From an uncultured Flavobacteriales bacterium (lineage in GTDB: Bacteria; Bacteroidota; Bacteroidia; Flavobacteriales_D; Crocinitomicaceae), in contig CALEIK010000013.1 in NCBI GenBank assembly GCA_937876195.1, forward strand, positions 1 to 64,000: 64,000 bases of DNA. The letters run 5' to 3'. Below are positions 8,402 to 18,136 of the stretch, one piece after another. The stretch's first letter is position 1. Every line of letters starts with the position of its first letter. Below the pieces are notes generated by a model. That model did not search any database. It was not told the origin of the DNA and was given only the letters and a program-made list of their open reading frames with translations. Made by a program: the position numbers and the translations under genes.

Positions 8402-10531
8402 TTATGGGTACTTCACAAATTCCAATAATTTTGGATCTGCATCCGGTGCCACTGCTGGATCAAAATCCATTGTGATTACTTTTCCTTCCGTACGTCTATT
8501 GAACTGGTGAAGCAACTCAAATGTTGTTTTATCCGTTCTTCGGTATTTATTGATATATGCCTCTGTCAAAAGGATCTCTTCAACCCCATCCATATCAACT
8601 GGCTGATCTACAAGGTACATATCTCCCTTTTTCCAAATTGTACGAGGTTCAGCTTCTCCTTTTCCTACAGGAATCAAACGTCTCGGATCGACTCCTTTCT
8701 GCTCAACCAAATACTTATAACACGCTTTCGCACGATTTTCAGATAATTTCTGATTCGCCTGATCACTACCCCGTGAATCCGTATGTGAACTCAACTCAAG
8801 TACCATCCCTGGATATTCTTCCAACAGATCAAAAACGAACAATAGTGAATCTGGAGAATTGATTGTTGAATCTACCAAAAGATCCCATTTCGCCAAAGGA
8901 TAACGTACCTCTGGTAAACGAATTGGTTTCTTAGGCAACAATGCCATATCAATCACGAAATTCTGATCATAATACAATCCTTCCGTAGAAAATGAAGAAC
9001 CATTTTTGTCTTCATGAAAACCTTCTTTTGAAATATTGATTTTGTACGATGCCTCTTCATTGATGTAACGTTCTCCCGTTGGACGTTTGTCCCAGAATAC
9101 CGCACCAGACTCATCTGTATAACCTTCCCAGGTAACGTTGTTATTGTCCGTTACAACAACCTTCACCTCTTCAATTTTTTTCTGTTTGTTTCCAAGCTCA
9201 CTTACAATGACTTTTAAGTCAAAAATATTCGGAGGAAGTACATATGAATAAAGGTCTGGAACATATTCTCCATTGGTGCTCTTTCTTTCTGATGTGAAGT
9301 AACCTTTCTTTTCAGTTTCTTCTATCAAGGCATAATCATTATTGATACTGTTGATTGGTGCACCCAAATTCTCAGGATTCTCCCATTTATTCTCTTCACC
9401 AACTTTCGCTGCTCGGAAAATATCTAAACCTCCCATTCCAGGCATACCATCAGATGCGTAGATTAAATCTCCATTCAATGCAAACGTTGGGAACAATTCG
9501 TTTCCTTTTGTATTGATCTCTTGTCCCATGTTTACTGGTGCAGTCCAAGAGTCTGATTTTCTATCGTATTCCGTGTACCATAAATCTTTACCCCCGAATC
9601 CACCAGGTAGATCTGACGCAAAGATCAAGTACTTTCCGTCAATTGTACAAGGGTGACCTACAGAAATAGAGTCGTGATGTTTTAAATTCAATTTAACTGG
9701 TTCTTTCCATTCGTCTTTTCCTTTTGCTTCAGACATCCAAATATCACAACCCAAATTGGTTTTCTTCACATTTGGACAACGGGTAAAAAACATTGTTTTG
9801 TAACGTGCATCGAAACAAACTGTTCCTTCATTGTCCTCTGTATTAATTCCTTCACCTTTCACTAAGTATGGCTCCGTCCAGTTTCCCTTTTTATCCAATT
9901 CTGAAATCCAGATATTCATGTATGGCTCTCCAGTTCTAGGATCCTTATCTGAACTTATACCGCTTTCGCGACCCGAACCAAAATAAAACTTAGATGTTTT
10001 ACGATCACCAAACATTGGTGCCATATCAAATTCCTTTTTATTTAAAACGGCCTGATTCTCAATAACGTGTCTCGTTTTTTCTGCGACAAATTCCTTGTTC
10101 AGCTTACATGATTCAATTCCTGCCAACGCAACTTGATCACCTGGAACCAGTTTCAAAAACTCTTCGAAATTTTCCTGTGCCTTTTCATATTCAGCCATCA
10201 TCAATAACATTTCACCATTGTGCAGATACACTTCAGGTGCAATCATTTGATAATCTAGCAACAAACAGCGATCGTACCATTCATTTGCTTCTCTGAACCT
10301 TTCTGTAAGACGATAAGATTCTGCCGTTTTAAACGCCATTTCAGCCTTTTTCTTTTTGGCTCCCTTTCCTTTTCTGGTAAGCTTACTGTAGGCTTCAGCA
10401 CAAAGTTTTGCTGATTCAAAGTAGTTTTCACTTGCGTAAGCTAATTCAGCTTTTGCAACTTGTTTCGTTTGAGCAAATACAACTGTAGAAAAGCTCATTA
10501 AAAAAAACGCTAAGGCAACTTTTATCTTCAT
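8402..10531 (-). CDS. OmpA family protein with TPR, PD40 propeller and OmpA-like C-terminus
   Basis: This 709-residue envelope protein has a signal peptide (MKIKVALAFFLMSFSTVVFAQ), TPR-like helices to about residue 150, and PD40 propeller repeats (about 165-420; SGRESGISSDKDPRTG, CTIDGKYLIFASDLPGG, FPTFALNGDLIYASDG). A carboxypeptidase-regulatory-like beta domain follows (about 430-530), then an OmpA-like peptidoglycan-binding domain with SSHTDSRGSDQANQKLSENRA and GKGEAEPR. This order is shared with PorE-type proteins thought to tie T9SS or surface machinery to the cell wall. About 70 residues follow the OmpA core, which is longer than usual. It appears monocistronic, with its own terminator. 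The exact partner is unknown. Confidence 0.88.
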   Translation of the reverse strand: MKIKVALAFFLMSFSTVVFAQTKQVAKAELAYASENYFESAKLCAEAYSKLTRKGKGAKKKKAEMAFKTAESYRLTERFREANEWYDRCLLLDYQMIAPEVYLHNGEMLLMMAEYEKAQENFEEFLKLVPGDQVALAGIESCKLNKEFVAEKTRHVIENQAVLNKKEFDMAPMFGDRKTSKFYFGSGRESGISSDKDPRTGEPYMNIWISELDKKGNWTEPYLVKGEGINTEDNEGTVCFDARYKTMFFTRCPNVKKTNLGCDIWMSEAKGKDEWKEPVKLNLKHHDSISVGHPCTIDGKYLIFASDLPGGFGGKDLWYTEYDRKSDSWTAPVNMGQEINTKGNELFPTFALNGDLIYASDGMPGMGGLDIFRAAKVGEENKWENPENLGAPINSINNDYALIEETEKKGYFTSERKSTNGEYVPDLYSYVLPPNIFDLKVIVSELGNKQKKIEEVKVVVTDNNNVTWEGYTDESGAVFWDKRPTGERYINEEASYKINISKEGFHEDKNGSSFSTEGLYYDQNFVIDMALLPKKPIRLPEVRYPLAKWDLLVDSTINSPDSLLFVFDLLEEYPGMVLELSSHTDSRGSDQANQKLSENRAKACYKYLVEQKGVDPRRLIPVGKGEAEPRTIWKKGDMYLVDQPVDMDGVEEILLTEAYINKYRRTDKTTFELLHQFNRRTEGKVITMDFDPAVAPDADPKLLEFVKYP

Positions 10532-10675
10532 AAAATGTCTTTTTCAAATTTGGTTGATCTATAACTAAATCCTGTTAGTAATAGATTGTAAGGTTGTAAA
10601 AGTAACAAAAATTTTAATTCGTGAAAACTATGTTAAAGGAATTTCACCTTGATATGAATTTAGAGGGAAATTGAA

Positions 10676-11713
10676 CTATTCAGATTTTGTGAATTTCTCC
10701 CATTTTTCAATCACTTTGGTGAATCCCGCGGGTAATTCTGAACTTAACTGAATAAAATCATTTTTCACGGGATGTTGAAATCCTAAAGTCTTAGCATGCA
10801 ATGCTTGACCTGGAAGAAGGTTGAAACAATTCTCAATAAATTTCTTGTACTTGGCATTGGTAGTACCTTTCAGAATTGTATCTCCCCCATATTCCAAATC
10901 GTGGAACAGTGGATGCCCGATATACTTCATGTGCACTCGAATTTGGTGTGTACGACCAGTTTCAAGCTTGCACTCCACAAGGGTAACATAGCCAAAACTC
11001 TTTAATACTTTGTAGTGAGTCACCGCATGCTTTCCGAAATCACCTTCTGGGAAGACAGTCATCACTTTTCTGTTCTTTAGGGATCTACCAATATTTCCAG
11101 TGACGGTTCCGTCCTCTTTTACATCCCCCCAAACCAATGCCCAATAGCGACGTTCCGTGGTTCTGTCGTAAAATTGCTTCGCGAGATTTGTCAATGCATG
11201 CTCTGTTTTGGCAATCACAAGAAGTCCTGTGGTGTGCTTGTCCAATCGATGAACTAGCCCCGGTCTTCCAAAATAGTCCTGACTTCTTTGCGGTAAATGT
11301 TCAAAATGATACACCAATGCATTGACCATCGTTCCAGTATAATTTCCATAACCAGGGTGCACCACCATATCGGCGGGTTTGTTAACCACAATTAAATCGT
11401 CGTCTTCGTATTCGATATCTAACGGAATGTCCTCCGGTATCAACTCGATTTCTCGCACTGGATAAGGTAAAACGATGCTCACCTCATCTCTCGCTTTAAT
11501 CTTATAATTCTGTTTGACCTTGGCGTTGTTGACTAAAATGTTGCCATTTTTTGCCGCGATTTGAATTTTATTGCGGGATGTGTTCGGGATCCTGTCCATC
11601 AAGAACTTGTCTATTCTTAATGTTTCTTGTCCCGGATCAGCCACAAATCGGTAATGCTCGTATAACTCCTCAGACGTTGAGTCGTCCTCAACTTCTTCAA
11701 TCTCCTCTGTCAT
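10676..11713 (-). CDS. rluD: RluA-family 23S rRNA pseudouridine synthase (RluD-like)
   Basis: The 345-residue enzyme has an N-terminal S4 RNA-binding domain (about residues 31-85, LRIDKFLMDRIPNTSRNKI) and a catalytic domain with DLIVVNKPADMVVHPG and GLVHRLDKHTTGLLVIAK, in which D158 is the catalytic aspartate. The later motif ETGRTHQIRVHMKYIGHP is also present. RluD modifies helix 69 of 23S rRNA; RluC or RluA specificity cannot be excluded. Its ATG overlaps the stop of the T9SS gene by one base (TAATG), so it is at the end of the LOG-PASTA-T9SS operon. An acidic 20-residue tail precedes the S4 domain. Confidence 0.92.
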   Translation of the reverse strand: MTEEIEEVEDDSTSEELYEHYRFVADPGQETLRIDKFLMDRIPNTSRNKIQIAAKNGNILVNNAKVKQNYKIKARDEVSIVLPYPVREIELIPEDIPLDIEYEDDDLIVVNKPADMVVHPGYGNYTGTMVNALVYHFEHLPQRSQDYFGRPGLVHRLDKHTTGLLVIAKTEHALTNLAKQFYDRTTERRYWALVWGDVKEDGTVTGNIGRSLKNRKVMTVFPEGDFGKHAVTHYKVLKSFGYVTLVECKLETGRTHQIRVHMKYIGHPLFHDLEYGGDTILKGTTNAKYKKFIENCFNLLPGQALHAKTLGFQHPVKNDFIQLSSELPAGFTKVIEKWEKFTKSE

Positions 11714-13935
11714 TATTGTTTGATTATTTTGTAGGTTTTTGAAGAACCAATAACTGTGACAAAGTAAACTCCACTTGGATGGTCACCTAAGTCAATTAAA
11801 GCATCCGTTGCTTCTGCAACTTTTTGACCTTGAATATTCCGCACTTCGGCACCAATAAATTCTGAGCCGTTCATATCAATTGTGACCATTCCCGTCGTTG
11901 GGTTTGGATATAAATTTACCGTCAACTCTGGTGCTGGCTTCTTTGCAATACCCAAGATAGGATCTAAGGATGTGGAAAATATCGGTCGAATCATAACCGA
12001 CCCAGGAATTTGGGATTGATTCCAACTTGCACCGTTGTCAACACTGAAAAACGTCTTGTCATTATTTACGATGTTTCTGTCTAACCCAACATTTAACCGC
12101 TCTGCGTCAAATTGTCTCCATCCAATGTAGAATGTACCACCAACATGTACCTTGGCGGTGTCTAGAAAATAATAGGTAGTAAATAAATTTCTCGCATATT
12201 CATACTGCGGTGACCGCGGGAAAAACAACTCATCTTCATACAAAACTGCCCCAGGTTCACCTCCATTATCTGCCCATACGGTGAGCAAAAATAGTTTGTC
12301 TGACACATCATCCACGGTCGGTACAAAATGGATCATGGCTCCAATTAATGAATCTGCCTCATAAGGTGTATATTTTATAGCCAATCTTGCTTGAGCGCCA
12401 GTTGGACCGTAAGCGGCTTCTGCCGAACCATCGTCATAACTATAATAATTCTGAAAATACTGCTTAGAAATCGTTGAATCATTCAGTGTAAAATTTGAAT
12501 TCTGATGCGTTGCTCTTGAAATGAAATCAAACTCTTCAATCAGTCCAGGTTTAGTTTCATCGAAATAATCACCCCCAGTAAAATCATGAAACGAATAATA
12601 AGTTGTCCAAGGTGAATAATTCAAATCTCCATTGTTCAAGAGGTTTTCATCTAGTATAAAACTTCCTTCCTCAGCTCCACCATACATAATGCTTACACTT
12701 CCATCCTCCTCATTCTCTGGAACATTGTCGCTGTTTCGCACTACGACTTCAACGTTGTTAGACATCTTACTTGCCGGGTCTGTTTTGTAATGATCCCATG
12801 GAATGGATGTAAATGTTTGCAAGAGCGTGTGTACAGGGTAGACAAATGCAAAATCGCGAATTACAGTGTCCTGGTGACCAGAAAACTGCCTTAAATTGAC
12901 ATAATCAATATGAAAATGATCTAAACTTCCTGATAATGCTCCATAATTCTTGAATCGAAATTGAAATCCATCCTTAAAATAGTCCGAGCTCTCTATTAAA
13001 ATATGTCCCCTTTTAAACGTGGACAATCCCTCGCCGTTTGCACTCCACACTCTGTTCCACTGATCGAGGTCTTTCGCGTAAAATTCCAATACTAGTGAGT
13101 CACCGCTCTCAGGTATATCTCCGAAGCCCTCTGTCTGATATAAGAAACTAAAGTAAACTGAATCTGCCGCAGAGGTGGTCGACATATCGATGGGTTTGGA
13201 TGTCAAATAATCGGCATAACCGGTAAGACCTGTATTGATCGCGTATGGGTAACCGTACTCATCCAGCCCATCAAATGTAACAACACCTAACGACCATGGC
13301 TCATGCGCCATTGAATAGTTGTGATAGGCGTGATGATCCAACCAAATCAATTCAGGATCGTTGACTGTAGTAAAAAACTGAGTCGCTGAATCTTGGAAAA
13401 TATCAGGTTCTGGAATCCATAGCGTATCGACATCATTCGGGTAATCTACCGTATCGTAGATATAAAATGGAGGATACACGTTTGTAGGAATATGTGTTAC
13501 TGGGTACTCGCTCAAATCACCAATTCTAATCTGAATGGGAGCAAAGTTCTCATCAACAATGGTTCCTGCTGCAACGTTTACTGTTCTTTTGAATGTTTGT
13601 ACGATAGTATACGTTTCATCACTGGGCAATGGAACGCTTCCCATATCCAATAATTTATAGACTTTATCAAAGGTGACACCCAAATCGCTGTAATCGGCAT
13701 CATACACCTGAAACTTATTTGTACTGAACTCATCAAAGACTGGTAAATCAATGGTATCTGACGTGTAAATAAATGTACTGTCGAACGTGTTAGGATTGGC
13801 TTTGGTTTTATAGACTATGTCCTTCTTTTGGAGTTGCGGATTCCCTGATAAGGGACCTACCTCTTCCCATTGTGCAATTGCATTCAATTGCACAAACAAA
13901 CAACATATGATTCCTATAAAACACCCTTTAACCAT
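11713..13935 (-). CDS. Secreted T9SS protein with type A sorting domain
   Basis: The 740-residue protein has a signal peptide (about residues 1-22, ending NAIAQ) and a C-terminal T9SS type A sorting domain (VNLYPNPTTGMVTIDM, GQKVAEAT, SGVYFVTVIGSSKTYKIIKQ). The middle is beta-rich with jelly-roll-like stretches (DSVYFSFLYQTEGFGD, LDHFHIDYVNLRQF) and many aspartate and tyrosine residues; no catalytic motif was recognised. It should be exported across the outer membrane and attached to the surface or released. It sits 4 nt after the PASTA gene and overlaps rluD by one base, an unusual place for a cargo gene. Confidence 0.85.
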   Translation of the reverse strand: MVKGCFIGIICCLFVQLNAIAQWEEVGPLSGNPQLQKKDIVYKTKANPNTFDSTFIYTSDTIDLPVFDEFSTNKFQVYDADYSDLGVTFDKVYKLLDMGSVPLPSDETYTIVQTFKRTVNVAAGTIVDENFAPIQIRIGDLSEYPVTHIPTNVYPPFYIYDTVDYPNDVDTLWIPEPDIFQDSATQFFTTVNDPELIWLDHHAYHNYSMAHEPWSLGVVTFDGLDEYGYPYAINTGLTGYADYLTSKPIDMSTTSAADSVYFSFLYQTEGFGDIPESGDSLVLEFYAKDLDQWNRVWSANGEGLSTFKRGHILIESSDYFKDGFQFRFKNYGALSGSLDHFHIDYVNLRQFSGHQDTVIRDFAFVYPVHTLLQTFTSIPWDHYKTDPASKMSNNVEVVVRNSDNVPENEEDGSVSIMYGGAEEGSFILDENLLNNGDLNYSPWTTYYSFHDFTGGDYFDETKPGLIEEFDFISRATHQNSNFTLNDSTISKQYFQNYYSYDDGSAEAAYGPTGAQARLAIKYTPYEADSLIGAMIHFVPTVDDVSDKLFLLTVWADNGGEPGAVLYEDELFFPRSPQYEYARNLFTTYYFLDTAKVHVGGTFYIGWRQFDAERLNVGLDRNIVNNDKTFFSVDNGASWNQSQIPGSVMIRPIFSTSLDPILGIAKKPAPELTVNLYPNPTTGMVTIDMNGSEFIGAEVRNIQGQKVAEATDALIDLGDHPSGVYFVTVIGSSKTYKIIKQ

Positions 13936-13939
13936 AGTA

Positions 13940-14746
13940 CTAATCGTTTGATTCGATGAAATTTTTATCTGCGAATACCGAAATGGAAGAACCTGACATT
14001 ACCATACCACCCTCTTCGTACTCGGGAGACTGAGATGTTACCCGTGCAATTATGCTGTCTGCTGTGCTTAAACAAGTCGGACAAGCCACAATAAACTCCA
14101 TATTCAGCATGTTACCAACCCGCTGACGTGCTTCTGCAATCGTTAACCCGAACAAATCGGGCATTGTTTGAATAACACCGGCCTCATTTCTTCCTACGGT
14201 CAACACGATTTTTGATCCAATCGGAATTTTCGTGCCTGGTTGAATCGGTTTCCCCTTGTATTTTTGAGCCAAAACTGCTCCGTGTGCTTCTTGAGAGGGC
14301 TGATATTCTATGTGATAACGAAACTCTCTATTTCTCAAAATTCCCTCTGCAAATCGTTGCGATTTATCCACTAAGTCAGGCATCTCTACTAACAATGTAC
14401 GTTTTGATACACGCACTTTTATCACTCGCCCCTCTTTTACATAAACAGTAGAAATAGACGTCGGCGCTGGATCTTGCTCCAAAATTGTTCCTTCGACTTT
14501 CGTTGGATCATAAATAGCATCCAGTACTTCATATTTCAAATCAGTATTCGCCAATAGATTGCTTAAATTATTTTGATTCTTACCAATTAAATTGGGTACC
14601 TCTATTTTTTGAGTGTTATGAGTTCGATAACTCAAACACGACTTCAAAATATATATCCCAACTATGTATACGAGAATAATTAACGTGAGGTTGATTAAAA
14701 ACCTTCTGCTCCAAATAAAATTCCCTATTTTCTTAAGTAGTATCAT
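13940..14746 (-). CDS. Membrane-anchored PASTA-domain protein
   Basis: The 268-residue protein has one N-terminal membrane segment (about residues 17-35) and three PASTA repeats: EVPNLIGKNQNNLSNLL, EMPDLVDKSQRFAEGIL and TMPDLFGLTIAEARQRV, each followed by a GxxI.VTVG-like strand. PASTA domains bind uncrosslinked peptidoglycan and are usually attached to Ser/Thr kinases or penicillin-binding proteins; here there is no enzyme domain. PASTA-only proteins next to rluD are common in Bacteroidota. The function is unknown but probably concerns the cell wall. The gene is 4 nt upstream of the T9SS gene. Confidence 0.87.
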   Translation of the reverse strand: MILLKKIGNFIWSRRFLINLTLIILVYIVGIYILKSCLSYRTHNTQKIEVPNLIGKNQNNLSNLLANTDLKYEVLDAIYDPTKVEGTILEQDPAPTSISTVYVKEGRVIKVRVSKRTLLVEMPDLVDKSQRFAEGILRNREFRYHIEYQPSQEAHGAVLAQKYKGKPIQPGTKIPIGSKIVLTVGRNEAGVIQTMPDLFGLTIAEARQRVGNMLNMEFIVACPTCLSTADSIIARVTSQSPEYEEGGMVMSGSSISVFADKNFIESND

Positions 14747-14764
14747 AAATCTCTTTTGCTAAAG

Positions 14765-14772
14765 CAAATATA
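14765..14772 (-). promoter_or_regulatory. -7 box (TATATTTG) before the PASTA gene
   Basis: An exact TAnnTTTG match on the minus strand lies 18 nt before the PASTA start and just past the LOG gene stop. It could give a PASTA-T9SS-rluD transcript separate from the LOG gene. No good -33 element was seen. Confidence 0.45.
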
Positions 14773-14777
14773 CAGAA

Positions 14778-15461
14778 TTAGAAGTTCGGAGATAACTGAT
14801 GTGACTTGTAAAAATCTTCAATTGCATCATAAGCTTCCTGCGCGCTGTCGACAAGTGTAATGTACTCCAAGTCGCTTTCTGAAATGTTGTTTTCTTGTTC
14901 CAACAAGGCTGACTTAATCCATTCAATCAGCCCTTCCCAATATTTCTTTCCAATTAAAACGACAGGTCGTTTGTTAATTTTTTTTGTTTGCATCAGTGTC
15001 AATGCTTCAAAAAACTCATCCAACGTTCCAAATCCTCCTGGTAAAACGACAAATCCTTGCGCATATTTTACAAACATCACTTTTCGGACAAAGAAATAAT
15101 CAAATTCGAGGTTGTGTTCTGGATCGATAAAGGGATTGTGATTTTGTTCAAATGGCAAATCGATGTTCAATCCAACCGATTTACCTCCCCCATCTTGCGC
15201 ACCCTTATTTCCTGCTTCCATTATGCCAGGCCCACCTCCTGTGATGACACCGTAACCTCCTTCAGCCAACAAGCGAGAGACATCCACACCCATTTGATAG
15301 TACTTATTATCTGGCTTTGTACGAGCTGACCCAAATACGGAAACACAAGGCCCTATTCTTGCCATACGCTCATAACCGTCTACGAACTCAGCTAGTATTT
15401 TAAAAATTGCCCAACTATCGTTGATTTTTATTTCGTTCCAGTCCTTTACTATTTTATTCAT
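14778..15461 (-). CDS. LOG family protein (TIGR00730, cytokinin riboside monophosphate phosphoribohydrolase-like)
   Basis: The 227-residue protein has the LOG signature PGGFGTLDEFFEALT and the Rossmann start SVFGSARTKPDN, with GVITGGGPGIMEAGNKGA. LOG proteins hydrolyse nucleoside 5'-monophosphates to base and ribose 5-phosphate; bacterial members often act on AMP. The size matches the longer bacterial subgroup. The role in this organism is unknown. It is the first gene of a minus-strand set leading to PASTA, T9SS and rluD. Confidence 0.9.
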   Translation of the reverse strand: MNKIVKDWNEIKINDSWAIFKILAEFVDGYERMARIGPCVSVFGSARTKPDNKYYQMGVDVSRLLAEGGYGVITGGGPGIMEAGNKGAQDGGGKSVGLNIDLPFEQNHNPFIDPEHNLEFDYFFVRKVMFVKYAQGFVVLPGGFGTLDEFFEALTLMQTKKINKRPVVLIGKKYWEGLIEWIKSALLEQENNISESDLEYITLVDSAQEAYDAIEDFYKSHQLSPNF

Positions 15462-15657
15462 GCCTAGATTCTAAATTATTTAAGTAGTATAAATCAGCCT
15501 TGCAGCGAGATTAAAATAAAACTCTTTGTTTCACCATTTATTGTGCAATTTCCTGCACCATTATTTTGAAGGGTCAAAAATACTATTTTCAGCATAATTA
15601 GCGTAAAATTAGTGAAGTGTTCAACGAGATTAACGCAAATACCTTAACTTGGCGTCC

Positions 15658-16581
15658 ATGTTACGCACCATTATTTTGCTCTGTTGCATTTTTTCCTGTT
15701 TTCATGTGAAAACGCAAAATCCCCTGTCCGAACAGCAAAAGGGGTTCTTTGTTCCATCCGATTCTCTGCGTAAGGGTCGATTTATAGGGGTAGCCAGTGG
15801 CGTTGGAGCAGTTTGGGCAGGCAGCATGATTGGACTCTCACAAGTTTGGTACGTGGATTCCGAAAAAACGGGTTGGCATACCTTTGATGATTCTCAGGAA
15901 TGGCTACAAATGGACAAGGTTGGTCACTTTTATACCGCCCACAAATTGAATCAGCTAACCACAGATCTTTTCAGATGGTCAGGCTACGATCGACGAAAGT
16001 CTTTATGGATTGGAACAAGTGTAAGCTTGGGATATCAAACTACACTGGAAATGCTCGACGCATACAACGTGGATTGGGGATTTTCTTGGACAGATATGCT
16101 TTCCAATGGATTAGGAACCGCTTCGTATATGACGCAGCAATTGATTTGGGATGAGGAGCGCATTATTCCAAAGTTCTCTAGCTATCCTACAAAATATGCT
16201 GCTATTCGACCAGAAGTGCTTGGAAGTGCGTTCACGGAATCTCTGTTGAAGGATTACAACGGTCAAAAATACTGGCTCAGTGTTAGTCCTGGTACATTTT
16301 TAAAAGACAGCAAATTTCCGAAATGGCTCTGTTTCTCTCTCGGTTATGGGGTCGATGAAAAATTGGTTGGATCGGAAGAGTACTATTTAGACCCAGCTAC
16401 AGGCAACGAATATTTTGCTCACCGTGAGTTTTTGTTTTCATTAGACATTGACTTCAGTCGGATTCCTGTGAAAAAGCCTTGGTTGAAAACGCTGCTGAAA
16501 CAATTGAACTACGTAAAAGTTCCATTTCCTGCACTTATCATCAAAGATGGCAAACTGACAGGAAGCGCAACTGGTTATTAA
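15658..16581 (+). CDS. DUF2279 (YfiM-like) predicted lipid-associated/periplasmic protein
   Basis: The 307-residue protein matches the DUF2279 family: a signal peptide (MLRTIILLCCIFSCFHVKTQ), then GVGAVWAGSMIGLSQVWY, and the characteristic DKVGHFYTAHKLNQLTTDLFRWSGYDRRKSLWIGT and DMLSNGLGTASYMTQQLIWDEERI. The C-terminal third is beta-rich (YWLSVSPGTFL, CFSLGYGVDEKL). No function is known. An upstream in-frame TTG at 15649 would add three residues; ATG 15658 is preferred because the signal peptide starts there. It converges on the YceI fusion gene with only 6 nt between the stops. Confidence 0.82.
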   Translation: MLRTIILLCCIFSCFHVKTQNPLSEQQKGFFVPSDSLRKGRFIGVASGVGAVWAGSMIGLSQVWYVDSEKTGWHTFDDSQEWLQMDKVGHFYTAHKLNQLTTDLFRWSGYDRRKSLWIGTSVSLGYQTTLEMLDAYNVDWGFSWTDMLSNGLGTASYMTQQLIWDEERIIPKFSSYPTKYAAIRPEVLGSAFTESLLKDYNGQKYWLSVSPGTFLKDSKFPKWLCFSLGYGVDEKLVGSEEYYLDPATGNEYFAHREFLFSLDIDFSRIPVKKPWLKTLLKQLNYVKVPFPALIIKDGKLTGSATGY

Positions 16582-16587
16582 ATTCGT

Positions 16588-18117
16588 TTATTGTAATTCA
16601 ACTGTATATTCGAATGTCACAACATTTCCTTCTGTAGCACTGGGCGACATTCCAAATTCCCTTCTGTCAATTGTCCCTTTTCCACTCAGCACCAACTTTT
16701 CGGCTTCAATTCTAAAAAGCGTGACGCTAACTTTCTTTGTCACTCCCAGCATTGTGAAATCGCCTTGAACTTCATAGGTATCATCCCCGAGAGATTTAAA
16801 ACCAGTTGATTTATAACTCATCGTCGGGAATTTATCCGCACTGAAATAATCGTCTCCTAAAAGCGATTGGTCACGAAACTTATTGAACGTGGTGAAGTGA
16901 TCCATTGACAATACAATATCTAACTTGGAGCTTTCCATCTTCTCCGCAATGCGCACATCTCCCTTTACTTCGGTAAACGCTCCTTTGGTTTCTCCTTTCT
17001 TTCCTAGGGAAAAACGAACAACCGAATTCGCAGGATTCAATGTGTATTCTCCTACTGTGTTATCTAGCGAAACAATCGTTGGTGGATTTTCCTTCTCTCC
17101 GTCGGAATTGGTTGTTTGATTCGATGAATTTGTGTTTTCAAAATTCTGCAATTCTGTGTTGACCATGTTCGGTGCAATGAGCATTCCCCCAGCTATCAAG
17201 ATTGGAAAAACACCAAGCCCAACATATTCTTTTCCAATCACCAAATTGACAATAGCGGCTCCGATCAACACACCGATAAATGCATCCATTCCACCCATTT
17301 GGTTGTGGATCGTGCCCAAGAACAGAATCCCAAAAGAAATTCCAAAGAAAATGAAGTATCCAGCACCAAGAATCAATGCGTTTGCCTTAGATTTCAACCA
17401 AAGTTGGACGATGAAAAACAAACCAAATGTCCCGATTAACAATCCCTCCAACACATCTGCGCTAGCTAGATTTATTTCTGTATCAGAAGTAAGTGAAAGC
17501 AAAATTGGGAACAATACAAATGGGAAGATGGAAGTCAACAAGCCGTTATCGTTCTCCTTTCTGTAAAAGGAAGCCATCAAAAATGCTGCTGCAACAACAT
17601 AAATACCGACGGTTCCTGCACCAAAGCTACCAAAGAATACGGCGAGGGCAAGGAACATCAAAAGAATGGATTTTTGAATGCCCACTTCACTTAATCCATC
17701 AAACATTTTGCGTAAAACGGTCATCTTTATGACACCAATCTCACTGGCTATCACGGCAAATACTGTGGCTGTGACGAGAAACTTGTTCACCAGCGTATAT
17801 TCCTCTTCCAAAAAGACAACTGTTTGTCCCGACAAAAAGAAAAAATAGGCGCCTAGTGAAACTAACGGTACAATAGCACGCACAAACTTCTTTTGCAACA
17901 CGCTCCACTGCGCTGCAATAAAATTGATGGCAACCAATCCAAGCAGCAGGTACAATGGTGAACTGCTGTTCTCCGCGTTACTTGTGCTGATCAAAAGTGT
18001 TGTGACTGCAAAAAGCAACACGTGGACGAGGTCCACAAATCGGGTTTGTTTTTTCCATTGAAGCAAAATACTTGTGGCTCCTAAAACAATTAAACTTGCT
18101 ATAATCAACATATTCAT
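16588..18117 (-). CDS. Polytopic membrane protein fused to a C-terminal YceI domain
   Basis: Of 509 residues, about 1-320 form ten or more hydrophobic segments (IIASLIVLGATSILL, FFLSGQTVVFLEEE, LLMFLALAVFFGSFGAG, GIYVVAAAFLMASFY). A polar Asn/Thr/Ser linker follows at about 325-350, then a complete YceI beta-barrel domain (about 352-509: YTLNPANSVVRFSLGKK, TTFNKFRDQSLLGDDYF, QGDFTMLGVTKKVSVTLFR, RREFGMSPSATEGN). YceI proteins are normally small periplasmic lipocalin-like proteins that bind polyprenoids. The membrane half matches no family I recognise. The YceI domain is predicted outside the cytoplasm. The palindromic element lies just upstream. Confidence 0.8.
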   Translation of the reverse strand: MNMLIIASLIVLGATSILLQWKKQTRFVDLVHVLLFAVTTLLISTSNAENSSSPLYLLLGLVAINFIAAQWSVLQKKFVRAIVPLVSLGAYFFFLSGQTVVFLEEEYTLVNKFLVTATVFAVIASEIGVIKMTVLRKMFDGLSEVGIQKSILLMFLALAVFFGSFGAGTVGIYVVAAAFLMASFYRKENDNGLLTSIFPFVLFPILLSLTSDTEINLASADVLEGLLIGTFGLFFIVQLWLKSKANALILGAGYFIFFGISFGILFLGTIHNQMGGMDAFIGVLIGAAIVNLVIGKEYVGLGVFPILIAGGMLIAPNMVNTELQNFENTNSSNQTTNSDGEKENPPTIVSLDNTVGEYTLNPANSVVRFSLGKKGETKGAFTEVKGDVRIAEKMESSKLDIVLSMDHFTTFNKFRDQSLLGDDYFSADKFPTMSYKSTGFKSLGDDTYEVQGDFTMLGVTKKVSVTLFRIEAEKLVLSGKGTIDRREFGMSPSATEGNVVTFEYTVELQ

Positions 18118-18136
18118 ATCTTATAATTTTTCAGTA

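Noticed and set aside
15462..15657. Riboswitch in the gap before the DUF2279 gene
   Set aside because: No known riboswitch core or strong conserved-looking hairpin was seen; the stretch is ordinary AT-rich promoter DNA.
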